A DNA stretch of 64,000 bases, from the NCBI GenBank assembly GCA_947652115.1, contig OX393566.1:18677132-18741131 (forward strand), read 5' to 3'. Both the position numbers and the translations under genes were made by a program. The stretch comes from Blastomussa wellsi (lineage: Eukaryota; Cnidaria; Anthozoa; Scleractinia; Plerogyridae). The notes under the pieces are model-generated. The model did no database searches. It worked only from the letters and a program-made list of their open reading frames with translations, and was not told the origin of the DNA. Positions 12,327-24,689 of the stretch are shown one piece after another. The first letter of the stretch is position 1. Every line of letters begins with the position of its first letter.

Positions 12327-13837
12327 GGGAATCAGTCAATACCATTGTACAACACACAGCAAACAAAGATCGTCTCTTTCTGCTACCATCATCCCACACC
12401 CTCAAAGTAGGCTTGGTTCCATACCCCCACCCCGTTGAAAACATTTTTGATGGTTATTTTACTTGTCAGAATAAATTTTTATTGGTTCAATTGAAACGGT
12501 CTCAGAATGTTTGCTATTGAAGAGATACAATTCAGCCAGTTCCTAACCCTAAATCTCTGGTCTCAGACTAAACAATAAAAAAACACAGAAGCTCTTTGGA
12601 TAGGCTTCCAGCATTGGAAACGACCAAATAAGGTGAAAACTTTAGGGTTATGGTTAGTCAGTAATAAGGCTCAAATGTTTATTAAAGCAGCCCATGAATT
12701 TAGTCACAGACAAAATCAGACTTATAATTGATAATAATGATAAATTTCTTTCAAACTTACTGTGTTTAAAATATGAAACGGCAAACATTTTTGGCTAATT
12801 GCTTATGTTTTTGTTTTACGCAACCTGAAATTCCATCACGAATGATACGTCGCTCAGAGTCGCTCTTTGCGTCAGTTTGCGTGGTGAAATAGTTACTACA
12901 CTATTAGTTATAGTGTTACGCACTTTATATATATATTTTTTATGTATTTTTTACAGACACTATTAACAAAAAATATAATGTGTGCTAAAGTAAAGTGAGA
13001 CTAAAATAGAGCTGCCAAGGTGCGATAATACTTCGGGTGTGTTTCTTATGCAGTCGCTATTTCTTTTTGAATTTCAAGGTTTTCTTTGATAGATAGTAGC
13101 TTTGAAACTCTAAAAAATCTCCGCGAAGGCTTGTAATTTAGTGCCACGGCAGCCGCAAATTCTCCCTACGCAAATACGCAAGGGCGTACCTGACAGAGTA
13201 GAAAAATAATATAAAAATGATATAACAAATAAAAAAGAAGAAAATAAAAGCTAAGCACAATTCGCCTCAGCTCGTTTAATTCCATCTTTCAGTGAAGGTT
13301 TTCATGTGTTTCTAAGTGAATTTAAAAGTTAACCTCTCTAGATGGCTTCAGAGGACTCATAGCCGGCCAATGGTTGAAAATGCTATTTCGCAGGCCTCGA
13401 TGGAAACCTAGATTCTTACTCTGAAATTTAATTAGCCGCCAATATATTTCTAATCCTTTATCAACCAACGTGTGTTGCAGAGCAAAGTTCCACAAATATT
13501 TCAAGCCTTAAAACGGCACTTTGCTGATGTTGTTTTCAGTTTAATGTTTGGCAGTAAAACTTTACGTACTTCTCAGCTATTAGCTAATTTTGCAGATCTC
13601 ATGTTAAAAAACGCTTCATTCTCAGCCGCTGAACAATTCTCAGTAAACTCCATACAGGACTTTACGTCGGACAAAAAAAAAAAAAGCGATACCGATAGAC
13701 TACTGACACTTGGCCGATAGACCACTGACACTTCACCGATATTCCACCGACACTTGGCCGATATTTCACCGAGACACGACATTCCCTCTGTCGGTCGAGA
13801 GTCGGTCGTCATGTTGACCACCACACAATTTTTTGTT
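12327..13837. other. No gene recognised; subterminal region of Merlin element
   Basis: AT-rich sequence without a supported gene. From about 13680 the CACTTGGCCGATA / CACTTCACCGATA subterminal units resemble those inside the left end. Confidence 0.5.
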
Positions 13838-14003
13838 GCCGACTATCGACCGCCATATCGGTCTACTATCGACCTACTATCGACCGACTGGCGGTCGACT
13901 AGCGGTCGACTATCGACCGACATATCGACCGACCATCGACCGACATGTCGGTCGACATATCGGTCGATATGTCGGTCGACACTACCCATAGTAAAATTGA
14001 TCC
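13838..14003 (-). repeat. Right terminal inverted repeat of Merlin-like element
   Basis: About 166 bp, the reverse complement of 3305-3459, ending CCCATAGTAAAATTGATCC. Like the left end it is made of palindromic CGACCGAYATRTCGGTCG units. Confidence 0.88.
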
Positions 14004-14011
14004 TTATGCCT
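14004..14011. repeat. 8-bp target site duplication, right
   Basis: TTATGCCT immediately after the ATTGATCC terminus, identical to 3297-3304. Confidence 0.9.
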
Positions 14012-14378
14012 TGAGGGTTAATGAGCTAGGGTGGTCAACTAACAGTGATACATTACAGATCAATAATTGGCAATTGAGGGTGAAGAAAGACACAAGAAGC
14101 AAACCAGAAATACATAAAAAGATGGAACTTAGATATATGTGAAGAAATAATAGAACAAAATTTATGTTACTATGGTAAGTGTTAATTTATATATTTAACA
14201 TGTAACATGCATATGTTACTAGTAATCCACTCCAAGTTTACATTAAAGGTGTACAGATTACCAGTGAGAATGAGATGTCCAATATCAAGCACTTTAACCA
14301 TTTTCCAAACAAGTTGTTTTATTCATCTGATGTATCCCAACATTATTTACCCTAGAACTTAAAAGCAGACAAACACAC

Positions 14379-15329
14379 CTGTATGATTTTCCTCAAGAAG
14401 TATGTTAATGGCTTTCCCCAAATCTGAACCAGCACTTTCCAGAGCCTCTTCGACTCACTCCTGCTTTAAGTTGGGAAACATTTCTACCAGGACATCAAAT
14501 TCACTCTTTTTGGCCAATTCATTTGATGTTTCAGACTGACTTGTGGTATTTGTGGTATCTCCATCACCAGAAGGTTGGTAAACATCAGAGAACGGCATAT
14601 GTACATCACTTTGCTGTAAGCTTGATGGTGGAGCAATGTCTTTATCTGTGCCACTGGGACCTGGTTCAACAATAGCATTTGAGACAGGGAGCAATGTACG
14701 TCCTTCCAAGTAATCCCTGATGTCCTTGTCATTAGCAAGCAGACTGTCATCATCTTCACTCTGAAATAATATATATCAACGAGAATAATTTAGATGCTAG
14801 AAAAAATGGTAGTTTGATGTTTAAAGACATAATAAAACACTACATGAGTGTTAGAAATTTCAGTTGGCCAAGAAGGAGCATTTAGTTTGTTCAGCTTCAA
14901 TACAGTGTTCATAGGAATGACAAGTCAAAGGGAGCTTTTTTACAGAAAGTAGCCTGTTATTACTTATCACCTATTCTAGAGAGTGCATAATTAATTGTTT
15001 AGCAGACAGCAATTAAGGCAGAAGATCAGGCAAAAGGACAGAGATGCTCATAAAATATTTCCATTCCCAGAAAAAGTGCCTCAATATTTATATCATGCCA
15101 AATACGAAAGAAAGCTGGTATGTACTTCTGTGTGATAGGACAAAAAGTAAACATTTCAGTTGCTAAAAATTATTAACCAATCACCTCTTTACAACTCAGA
15201 ACTTCCAAAGCTCGTATATACAAGGGTCCCTGGCCTGAGATGTGTCTTATAACACGAGCATTCCTCTCTTGGCCTCTTGGTACTTGTACAGGAACAATGC
15301 TGGATCCAGAGCTCTTTACAAATTCAAAC
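14379..15329 (-). CDS. Upstream exons of the HECT ligase gene, CUE-like domain with a stop
   Basis: Two exons, 15185-15329 and 14379-14760, splice in phase with each other and with the HECT exon at 3059. The second encodes an acidic serine-rich linker and then a CUE-like ubiquitin-binding segment: an MFPNL start and a DLGKAINILLEE end. Between them, at 14455-14457, the frame has TGA. A GTGAGT donor overlaps the stop, but using it would not restore phase to the next known exon. Either this allele is truncated before the HECT domain, or the base is an error or polymorphism. Exons further upstream were not identified. Confidence 0.7.
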
Positions 15330-16366
15330 CTAATCAAATTATGAAATAAACTCCTCAACCAGAGCGAAAATCCACAACATTGTTACTACTACTAGTCTGA
15401 CCAATACTGGTTGCCCACTTTCATATTTCCTTTCATAATACCGAGAGCTAAAAAGCAGAATATTATATCTGGTTCAAGTTATGTAGTCATCGTGTTAAAT
15501 AATCTGTTTTTTCTCCTGTACAATTGGCAAGAACTGTAAACTTCTTAACAATTACTTGCTATTATTTATAGTTCGTTTTGTCCTACAGTTTCCGTGACAC
15601 CCTTCCTGTGACATCAACAATAGATGAAGGGCCTAGGCTAGATGGAGAGATGCTTTTGGGCGCCAGTACAAACGGGGCGCTATAAAGTGGCTTATTCAAA
15701 CTTAAGGTGGCTCCCTAGAGTTATTTCGAAACACCCTCCCTATAGAGCGCGAGTTAGAAACGGAAACATAGTTAATTTCTCTTTAAGTTTTCCCCTTAGT
15801 GATTTACCAGAATGGGTCCTGTTAAAATAAGGCTTATGTTTTAGTTGTCAATTTTTGGATTAAGGCCATTACCATGGCAACATCTCGTCTAATGACAAAC
15901 AGATGTATTCCTCATTTTCACCAAAACTCCTTCATATTTAACTTTCCTTTGGTGAAATTTTTTCATACTTTGCCACATTATGAAAATGATATTGCCTGAC
16001 ATTTTGAAGTGTTAAAAAGTCAGCGTTCTTCAGACGGTTTTTCCAATATTCCGTAATTTGTCATTATTCTAAATATATTAGATTAGCTCTGACAGATTTT
16101 AACAAAAATTAGCCATTTGATAGGAATTGTATGTGGTTACAACTGAGCCAAATCAGCATTATTTATTTGCGCTGACGTCACAAAAATCAGAAAAACACGC
16201 GTGGTTCAGGCCTTACGCGCGAGTCGTCACGTGCGCATGCGTACGGCAGCTGTAAACATGTGTATCTTTTGAAGTACATGTGGAATCATCACCGGCGTTT
16301 TTACCGTTATTTACGTAATATCTCAACATTAATAGAAAGAAAAGATTAAAAGATTGCATTTCCTAC
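15330..16366. other. No gene recognised
   Basis: Intergenic or intronic sequence. TTAAGGTGGCTCCCTAG at about 15702 resembles a TTAA-flanked transposon end; its reverse-complement core appears at about 62200, but no partner end lies nearby. Confidence 0.5.
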
Positions 16367-17440
16367 CTATTGCTGGATCTTTTCTTCGAAGTACTTAACT
16401 ATTGTAGCTAAAATTCGTGGCGTGTTGGTGACTCGTGGCGATGTCGATAAAGATGTGGTCGGCGGTTTGGACAGGATCGCAATCAGTCCTTCTTTTCCGT
16501 ACTTGCTGTACACCATTTTCAGATCGTCAAATGACAGCCCACTACCGGATATTTTTTCAACCATGTTCTTGAGATATTGTGGATGATGGAGATTGTCTTT
16601 AAAGGGGAACTGAAGGCAAAAATCATTATTTCTGAAACACATTCTTGGGAAAGCCTAACATAGGTACAGTTTAGGTTGGGTAGTAATTTATTCCCGTTTC
16701 TTCATTTTGGCGAGAAAATTAGGTTTGAAGATGAGGTTTTCCCGCTTTTTGGGCCTTTGCATTGCGGGCTCAAAATGTATGTGGGTGGCATGTTGTGACG
16801 TAAGATATGGGGAACACTGACAATTATTCGAGCATCTAGCAGCACAACAGTACACCATGGTAGAATAAGATCCATAGATCGATAAGGACATCATGTGTGC
16901 TGTAAGCAGTATTGGTTACTTTTATTTCTTTGGCGCGATTTCAAATATGTTCCCCATATCATACGTCACAAAAGACCGCTGACCCACCCATTCTGAGCCG
17001 CAATGCCAATGGCGCAAAATCACGCTAAAAACCGGTCTTTTGAGGTCGAAAAAAGACAGAAATACCGAAAAAAATTTAAAACATTATTGTACGTGGTCAG
17101 AACTATAAGGAAAAAATGTTCAATTTTTGTCTTCAGTTGTCCTTTAAACGACTGCATCAAAAGATGGCGATGATTAAGATACTTCACGTCCTTGGCAGCG
17201 TGGGCTGCACTTACAACACCAGAATTTTCGATTATTGTTTTCAGAGAAAGTTCAAGCCGTGATTCAAATATTATCTTCCGCAGCGCAAGAACATCTTCTA
17301 ATGCATCATGTGCTTCGAAGGATTTTGCAAACAAGAAGTTGTACAGCGAGGATTGGTTGGGTTTCGGAAACGTGCCATCGGAATTTTGCAAACATGGCAG
17401 TTTTTTCTGATGAGTGTTTTGAACAACGTAATGCAGGAGT
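16367..17440 (-). pseudogene. DEDDh exonuclease-like gene, 3' part, copy 1
   Basis: The minus strand encodes a C-terminal exonuclease segment with the Exo III-like motif AHDALEDVLALRKIIF (17300s), then a helical tail ending KYFEEKIQQ and TAA at 16367. A 541-bp MITE (16603-17143) splits the tail. Exo I and Exo II are not in this locus, but an equivalent N-terminal half is present at 59189-60826, which suggests the same family. DEDDh enzymes remove nucleotides 3' to 5'. The upstream part appears lost in a repeat near 17440-17600. Confidence 0.6.
16603..17143. mobile_element. 541-bp MITE with TTAA target duplication
   Basis: The ends are AGGGGAACTGAAGGCAAAAA and the near inverse of AGGACAACTGAAGACAAAAA, flanked by TTAA at 16599-16602 and 17144-17147. 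The paralogous site in copy 2 (around 19815) has a single TTAA and no insert, a natural empty site. TTAA duplication points to a piggyBac- or Kolobok-type source; there is no coding capacity. Confidence 0.9.
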
Positions 17441-17969
17441 CAATGTAATCCCCCACCCCCCCCCCCCCACCCCGGGACAAGGTGGGGATTTGTTGCAAAC
17501 CTAATTTCAAATATTAACAAATTCCCCAGACCCTGGGGAAGCTGTCCGCCTATCAAAGTCCTCAAATGCTCCCACCATGTGGGGCTTGAGATCTCCTATA
17601 AACAAACAAAATGCAAATCAAGCTTCAGGCGTTTCTCAGGAGAAGACTTGAGGGCGACGCCTGTTTTTTGAGGCAAGACACTGTAACGCTGTACAATGAG
17701 CTATCTGATGAATAGCAATCATATCAGTGCCAATAGCATTAGCAATGTAACTAACATTCCCTTAATGAAGTAAAGGCTTCACTAAAATTACTTGCATGTG
17801 GGGCTTGAGATCTTGGATTATGAACCTGAAAAGCAAGAACAAGAAAGCACAGTTCTTAGTCAGTATATTAAAAAATACTGATATAAATTGTCTTGATAAT
17901 ACTCCGTAGCAGAAATAGCCATTAAAAGGACATTTTTTTCAAAGTAATTATTATTAGTTAAGTCTACAA

Positions 17970-19476
17970 ACCGGTGCAAAGTGGGCATATCCATTCACCC
18001 TCTGGAACACAGGAGAGCTCCAGACAGTCAAGGTGGAACCACTCCAATGGACATGTACCACTATCACAGGCAATCATCTCTCCATACTCTCCTTGGCCAC
18101 AGAAGCAAAACACATCATTTCCTACAAAAGATAGATATAATTTTACTCAAAAACACAAACACTACTAGACTTATTTTTCAGTCCTTTAATATAAACGTAC
18201 CACTGCTTTCCTTGGTATTCCCTTCACTTTGACCTTTATTCTTTTGGCGTCTTGTTGCAGCGGCCTTCCTTGCACCTTCTTTTCTTCTGGTGGACACATC
18301 CAGGAGGTGTTGTAGCCACATTTCAACATCTTCTTCAGTTAAGAGTGTTTCCTTTGCAAGTGCTAGTTTTTCTTCACCAGTTAGATTGCAACCCTTCCTC
18401 TCAGCATTCATCAGTGCCTCGGCAATGACTACAGATGGGGGCTTAATCTTCATCCCTTGTCTTCCATGGGTCTGGTAAAACTCGTGATGCTCTTCTGGAC
18501 GAAGATAGTGACCAGCGCATTTGTCTCCACATTGTTCGCAAGGCCCCCCCCCCCCAAGGGCGTTTCGGATCAGCAATAGGGATGGGAAAATAACTCAGTG
18601 GTGGACCACCAGGGAACCAAGTGTTGCCATCTGCTGAATTTCCATTGTCTTGACACCTGGGATGAGGGCAATCTTTGGCCTTGCATGGTAAAAGCATGAA
18701 AACATAAGGGTGTGGCAAACCTTTGACCATGTGCCTGTTCCGCATGCCCCAAACTTCAAAATAACCATACAATGTTGGCTCCGATCGTTTTAATGCTTCC
18801 TTTTCTTTCTTCTTCCCTTTCAGGAAAGTCAACAGCTTGGGTCTCCTTTCTCCTAAATGCTTTGCTCTTATTCCATTTGCTCCTTTGACAAGTCTTATTG
18901 GCTGTTTAGCACAAGGTGCACCATCAACTTTCCTTATGTACACATCCATTGCTAGCTCTAAATTTTTTGCCAGTTGTTCCTTGTCCAAGCCCTTCTCTGT
19001 AAAACAAGGGCCTCCAAGAGTGGAAGGAGTGAATAGGTTGCTGTGGGCTACAGCTAAACAACCATTTAGGAGCTCAACTCTATTCAAATAGGAACCTCCA
19101 CTGTGTCTAGTTGTCACCACAATACTCTCATTCGCCTTGATTAAGTGCCGCTCTGTCAAATAAAACTGCACTTCTTCATGGGAAGGAGCTTCGTCAGAAC
19201 AGCCATCGACACGGACACACTCAACACGCTTGTCACGAAAAATTGACGCAAACTCTGAATTGTCCTCCAACATTTGCAAATCTGCTGCATGCTGTGCAGG
19301 ACTTTTCTCAAACAGAGTGTGAGCCTTTACAACTCCACAACAGACTTCTTTGGTTGTTTCAGTGGACATAAACAAATAGGAGGACACTTGGAGAATTGAT
19401 GTATACTTGTTTAGATAGTCGGATCTAGTTGTCTGTTCAGGCTGGTCAACGGTTGCAAGTGAGGCATGCTGTTTAT
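17970..19476 (-). pseudogene. PHD-finger transposon-type protein, C-terminal part, copy 1
   Basis: Two exons of the gene described at 20641-24250: a coding exon from 19476 to a GTACGT donor near 18200, and a PHD exon at about 17970-18122. The PHD exon has FCFCGQGEYGEMIACDSG, PLEWFHLDC and WICPLC, the C4HC3 pattern of ING-like PHD fingers, which bind histone H3 tails. The N-terminal part is deleted and replaced by a phospholipase A2-like fragment, and a run of 12 C near 18544 puts the last third out of frame. Broken copy. Confidence 0.75.
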
Positions 19477-19477
19477 T

Positions 19478-19683
19478 GGAAAACGGTCAAGAAAGAAGCG
19501 AAAAGAAAGAAACGAGGATGGGGTGTTGACATTCAAAAAATGTTAGCAAAAACAGGAGTTGAATTTCATTGGCCGGGTTATCAATACCTGGGCCCGGGCA
19601 CTAAACTAGCAAAACGTTTGAAACGCGGTGACCCTGGGATCAACCGATTGGATCGAATAGCCAAGCGTCATGACATCGCCTAG
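19478..19683 (+). pseudogene. Phospholipase A2-like viral gene fragment (duplicate)
   Basis: A copy of 24915-25120 with about one substitution, ending just after the catalytic-type His-Asp. It has no start and no C-terminus. It marks the end of duplication copy 1. Confidence 0.85.
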
Positions 19684-19684
19684 A

Positions 19685-20110
19685 GGACAGGATCGCAATC
19701 AGTCCTTCTTTTCCGTACTTGCTGTACACCATTTTCAGATCGTCAAATGACAGCCCACTACCGGATATTTTTTCAACCATGTTCTTGAGATATTGTGGAT
19801 GATGGAGATTGTCTTTAAACGACTGCATCAAAAGATGGCGATGATTAAGATACTTCACGTCCTTGGCAGCGTGGGCTGCACTTACAACACCAGAATTTTC
19901 GATTATTGTTTTCAGAGAAAGTTCAAGCCGTGATTCAAATATTATCTTCCGCAGCGCAAGAACATCTTCTAATGCATCATGTGCTTCGAAGGATTTTGCA
20001 AACAAGAAGTTGTACAGCGAGGATTGGTTGGGTTTCGGAAACGTGCCATCGGAATTTTGCAAACATGGCAGTTTTTTCTGATGAGTGTTTTGAACAACGT
20101 AATGCAGGAG
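19685..20110 (-). pseudogene. DEDDh exonuclease-like gene, 3' part, copy 2
   Basis: Same Exo III-like segment as copy 1, without the MITE, so the tail reads directly from the AHDALEDV motif into the KYGKEGLIAIL helix. It is cut at 19685 by the duplication junction, so the last 34 or so residues are missing. Confidence 0.65.
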
Positions 20111-20640
20111 TCAATGTAATCCCCCACCCCCCCCCCCCCACCCCGGGACAAGGTGGGGATTTGTTGCAAACCTAATTTCAAATATTAACAAATTCCCCAG
20201 ACCCTGGGGAAGCTGTCCGCCTATCAAAGTCCTCAAATGCTCCCACCATGTGGGGCTTGAGATCTCCTATAAACAAACAAAATGCAAATCAAGCTTCAGG
20301 CGTTTCTCAGGAGAAGACTTGAGGGCGACGCCTGTTTTTTGAGACAAGACACTGTAACGCTGTACAATGAGCTATCTGATGAATAGCAATCATATCAGTG
20401 CCAATAGCATTAGCAATGTAACTAACATTCCCTTAATGAAGTAAAGGCTTCACTAAAATTACTTGCATGTGGGGCTTGAGATCTTGGATTATGAACCTGA
20501 AAAGCAAGAACAAGAAAGCACAGTTCTTAGTCAGTATATTAAAAAATACTGATATAAATTGTCTTGATAATACTCCGTAGCAGAAATAGCCATTAAAAGG
20601 ACATTTTTTTCAAAGTAATTATTATTAGTTAAGTCTACAA

Positions 20641-23600
20641 ACCGGTGCAAAGTGGGCATATCCATTCACCCTCTGGAACACAGGAGAGCTCCAGACAGTC
20701 AAGGTGGAACCACTCCAATGGACATGTACCACTATCACAGGCAATCATCTCTCCATACTCTCCTTGGCCACAGAAGCAAAACACATCATTTCCTACAAAA
20801 GATAGATATAATTTTACTCAAAAACACAAACACTACTAGACTTATTTTTCAGTCCTTTAATATAAACGTACCACTGCTTTCCTTGGTATTCCCTTCACTT
20901 TGACCTTTATTCTTTTGGCGTCTTGTTGCAGCGGCCTTCCTTGCACCTTCTTTTCTTCTGGTGGACACATCCAGGAGGTGTTGTAGCCACATTTCAACAT
21001 CTTCTTCAGTTAAGAGTGTTTCCTTTGCAAGTGCTAGTTTTTCTTCACCAGTTAGATTGCAACCCTTCCTCTCAGCATTCTTCAGTGCCTCGGCAATGAC
21101 TACAGATGGGGGCTTAATCTTCATCCCTTGTCTTCCATGGGTCTGGTAAAACTCGTGATGCTCTTCTGGACGAAGATAGTGACCAGCGCATTTGTCTCCA
21201 CATTGTTCGCAAGGCCCCCCCACCCCCAAGGGCGTTTCGGATCAGCAATAGGGATGGGAAAATAACTCAGTGGTGGACCACCAGGGAACCAAGTGTTGCC
21301 ATCTGCTGAATTTCCATTGTCTTGACACCTGGGATGAGGGCAATCTTTGGCCTTGCATGGTAAAAGCATGAAAACATAAGGGTGTGGCAAACCTTTGACC
21401 ATGTGCCTGTTCCGCATGCCCCAAACTTCAAAATAACCATACAATGTTGGCTCCGATCGTTTCAATGCTTCCTTTTCTTTCTTCTTCCCTTTCAGGAAAG
21501 TCAACAGCTTGGGTCTCCTTTCTCCTAAATGCTTTGCTCTTATTCCATTTGCTCCTTTGACAAGTCTTATTGGCTGTTTAGCACAAGGTGCACCATCAAC
21601 TTTCCTTATGTACACATCCATTGCTAGCTCTAAATTTTTTGCCAGTTGTTCCTTGTCCAAGCCCTTCTCTGTAAAACAAGGGCCTCCAAGAGTGGAAGGA
21701 ATGAATAGGTTGCTGTGGGCTACAGCTAAACAACCATTTAGGAGCTCAACTCTATTCAAATAGGAACCTCCACTGTGTCTAGTTGTCACCACAATACTCT
21801 CATTCGCCTTGATTAAGTGCCGCTCTGTCCAATAAAACTGCACTTCTTCATGGGAAGGAGCTTCGTCAGAACAGCCATCGACACGGACACACTCAACACG
21901 CTTGTCACGAAAAATTGACGCAAACTCTGAATTGTCCTCCAACATTTGCAAATCTGCTGCATGCTGTGCAGGACTTTTCTCAAACAGAGTGTGAGCCTTT
22001 ACAACTCCACAACAGACTTCTTTGGTTGTTTCAGTGGACATAAACAAATAGGAGGACACTTGGAGAATTGATGTATACTTGTTTAGATAGTCGGATCTAG
22101 TTGTCTGTTCAGGCTGGTCAACGGTTGCAAGTGAGGCATGCTGTTTATGGGTAAATGTCGTGTCTAGCCTGAATCCAGCAGCATCATCCCTATTCAAGAC
22201 TAAGGTGTATCTACCATCCTTCAGTTGTAGATGGTCTAGACCATGATACATAGCTGTATTGTAGTGGGAATCAGGATTAAACTTAATGGAGAAACCCTTG
22301 CGAGCTCTGCGACACGTTATTTTAGCTACACCTTTGTAGCGCTTGGCAGATAATCTTCTACGGTTTCTAGTCACACAGAGCTGGACAATTGTCCCGTATC
22401 CAAACTTTACTCCATACTTTTCTTCAAGGTGTTCTTTTATTCGCCCATAAGTGACCTTCTGCCCAGGCGTTTGAGAAGTCTTGCCATAAGTAAATGTCAA
22501 AACTCCAGTTCTTCTTAATGCATCAGCGCCAACTCTTCGGTCTTTTACAAACTTCTCAATGTCATCTCCGATGTTTGGATACTTTAGAAGGATGTTCGAC
22601 ACCCTATTTGGCAACTTCCGTTGAAGAAGACGAGCTTCTGTTGCTGCTTTGGCCACTCTTGCCCGTATCTTATTCTTGAGTATCTTTCTCTGCTTCACTA
22701 TCATCTCTTTCGCTGCTTCTGAGTCTAATCCAGTGACACTCAGCCAATCATCTGGGTTTATAATATCACTTTCGTCATCACTTCTAGTATCTTCTGACTC
22801 TTCAGCAGTGTATCTAATCCGTTCTGTCTCCAGGTATGCCTGCCTAGACTGTTCAATGAGCTTCTCTTCTTCCACTGTAACATCACTGCATGAAAGATAA
22901 AATGCAAAATCTGCTAAAAGTTGGTTCAGAGCCTCTGGGGTATAACCTCGTATGACATTTCTCAACTCTGCAACAAATGCAAACCAGTTTAAGTTATTTC
23001 CTCGCAGAATAAACAACATATGGTCCAGTGAAGGGGCAAACTGGATGGATTGATTAGGCTCCTGGCTTTTATTTATTGCATCTGGATCTGAGGGTGCAGA
23101 ATTGACATGGTGTGGCACTATGTGTACAGCCTGTTCATTGCTGGACTCCACAGGGGCTTGACAACTTTTGTTTCTTGCATCTCCAGTAGTGATTTCATCA
23201 GCAGAGTCTTCATATTCTGATTTATTAACCTTTACATGACGCAAGTACCGCAGCAAAATTTCGTTCTCTGGGGAAGATGTGCAACTGTCACTGAAGCAAT
23301 GCTTTTGCTCATTTGCATCAAAAAGTTCTATTGCCCCACATCCGGATGATGAGGGGCCTTCTGGGCTAAAAAAGAACCTGAAGAGGAAGGTTGAATGTCA
23401 TGAGATTTGCAGGAACTCGCTTCAGTGCTGCTTACTGCTGTTTTGCTAAAAACAGTACTTGAGCTTTCTGAATGAGGTGCCATACGTTGGGATGTTGTCA
23501 CTGAACTCCGAGTTGTTGTACAGGTAATGGCACTGCTTTGACAGGCATCTGGACCTTTCACCCTCTCGTCACTAGGTTTAGAATTTCTACTCTTAGGGTC

Positions 23601-24250
23601 GACACTGTTGCTAGCTTTGCTAAAAAAAGACTTAAGGCTTCCTTGATTTACATTCTTCAATGTTGCTTCTGATTTGGTCTTGGTGTTGCTGCTTGCTTTG
23701 TTACTGTGATAGTGTTTTGACCTTGCCTCCTTTGCTTGAATGATTGCAAGTTGATCAGACAGTTTGCGCTTTTCTTTACGTTTTTCTGCAATTTGCTGAA
23801 GGACTTGGCCAGCTTGTGAATACTTCTGCATGTTTACTAACTTAACTCTTTCATTTTCCAAACAACTCATTATTTTGTTCATGGTTTCAATATCCTCAGA
23901 AATTTCTGAAACTTTTCTCTGTCTCATTTCCTCAGTCAGTTTTTGTCTCTTTTCAACCTTGTCTTCTACAATGCCTTTTTCTGAACCAAATGTCTTCGAT
24001 CGACTTCTCCTCTTAACATAATTGTAGCCGTCATCATCAAGCTTCTTTCGAGCTAAATCAAGTAGTTTGCCTTTGTTTTGTATCAGGTTCGCATTTTCAA
24101 GACAAAGTTTGAAGGCAGCATCATTTATGCTTTTCTGGTACTTAGTCAGATTATCTGTGTCTGCCTTACCATATATCCGTGACTCCTGCTCTATTTTCTG
24201 CCTGTCCAATACTGCTGTTAATGTTTCATTCATTTCTTGCTGGACCTTAC
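20641..24250 (-). pseudogene. PHD-finger transposon-type protein, copy 2, frameshifted
   Basis: A long minus-strand gene. The N-terminal exon (from about 24250) is coiled coil and then Ser-rich. The centre (711-codon frame, 21121-23256) has RYKGVAKITCRRARKG, then Asp/Glu-rich motifs around RVDGCSDEAPSHEEVQFYW and TRHSGGSYLNRVELLNGCL, then a Cys/His cluster. The C-terminus has CEQCGDKCAGHYL and a PHD finger in its own exon (about 20641-20793). Breaks: one frameshift near 23370 and one in the C-rich run near 21216. I recognise this as a highly repeated cnidarian type and suspect an RNase H-like transposase core from the spaced acidic residues, but cannot name the family. Confidence 0.65.
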
Positions 24251-24689
24251 AGAATGAAAAGAACATGACAATAATCACACTTTGAATGGTATAAATTTTC
24301 AAGCTAAGATAAAATTGCAATAATAACCAACAGTGAGTGAATATGGTAGGTTAAGACTCATGTAAAGCACTATCAACACTGGGGGATTCTGTTCACAGAG
24401 GATTACACATAACTGAATTACCTTTAGTTCTGGTCCAAGCATTCCAAGGTTAGTGGTCAGTAGTGTAGTAGGGGCCAAATTAGCCGGTTTTTAATTTATT
24501 CAAAATGGCCACCAATAAAAGTTCGAGAAAAAATGACGTAAGCAAAGTGGAGCAATGTGGAGCAAGTTTTCGTAGGTGGAGCAGGATGACATCATGCTAG
24601 TACCCTCTCTTCGGATGACGTCATGCTAGTACTCCCTCCTTTTGGATGAAGTCATTAAGCAGGGACATCCCCGAGGTAGTTTTTTCAAA

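Larger units (their letters stand above)
3305..14003. mobile_element. Merlin-like DNA transposon, 10.7 kb, complete ends
   Basis: The element is delimited by inverted repeats starting GGATCAATTTTACTATGGG and by the 8-bp duplication TTATGCCT on each side. Inside are a plus-strand ISXO2/Merlin-type DDE transposase (11309-12326) and a minus-strand four-exon coiled-coil gene (5944-9715). Merlin elements are known to make 8-9 bp duplications and to encode IS1016-related transposases, which fits. At 10,699 bp it is much longer than the few kilobases usual for Merlin. It lies in an intron of the HECT gene; the flanking exons still match in phase, so the insertion need not break the gene. The 5' end of the transposase was not found, so activity is unproven. 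Confidence 0.88.
16469..19684. repeat. Tandem duplication, copy 1 (with MITE, with internal deletion)
   Basis: Nearly identical to 19685-25120 but for a 541-bp MITE at 16603-17143 and a missing 2.77 kb: position 19476 corresponds to 22148, and 19478 resumes at the equivalent of 24915. The copy ends with the phospholipase A2-like fragment and abuts copy 2 at GCCTAGAGGACAGG. Confidence 0.85.

Noticed and set aside
15702..15720. Transposon bounded by GGTGGCTC ends at 15702 and 62200
   Set aside because: The two ends are 46 kb apart with many unrelated insertions between; they are more likely ends of separate copies.
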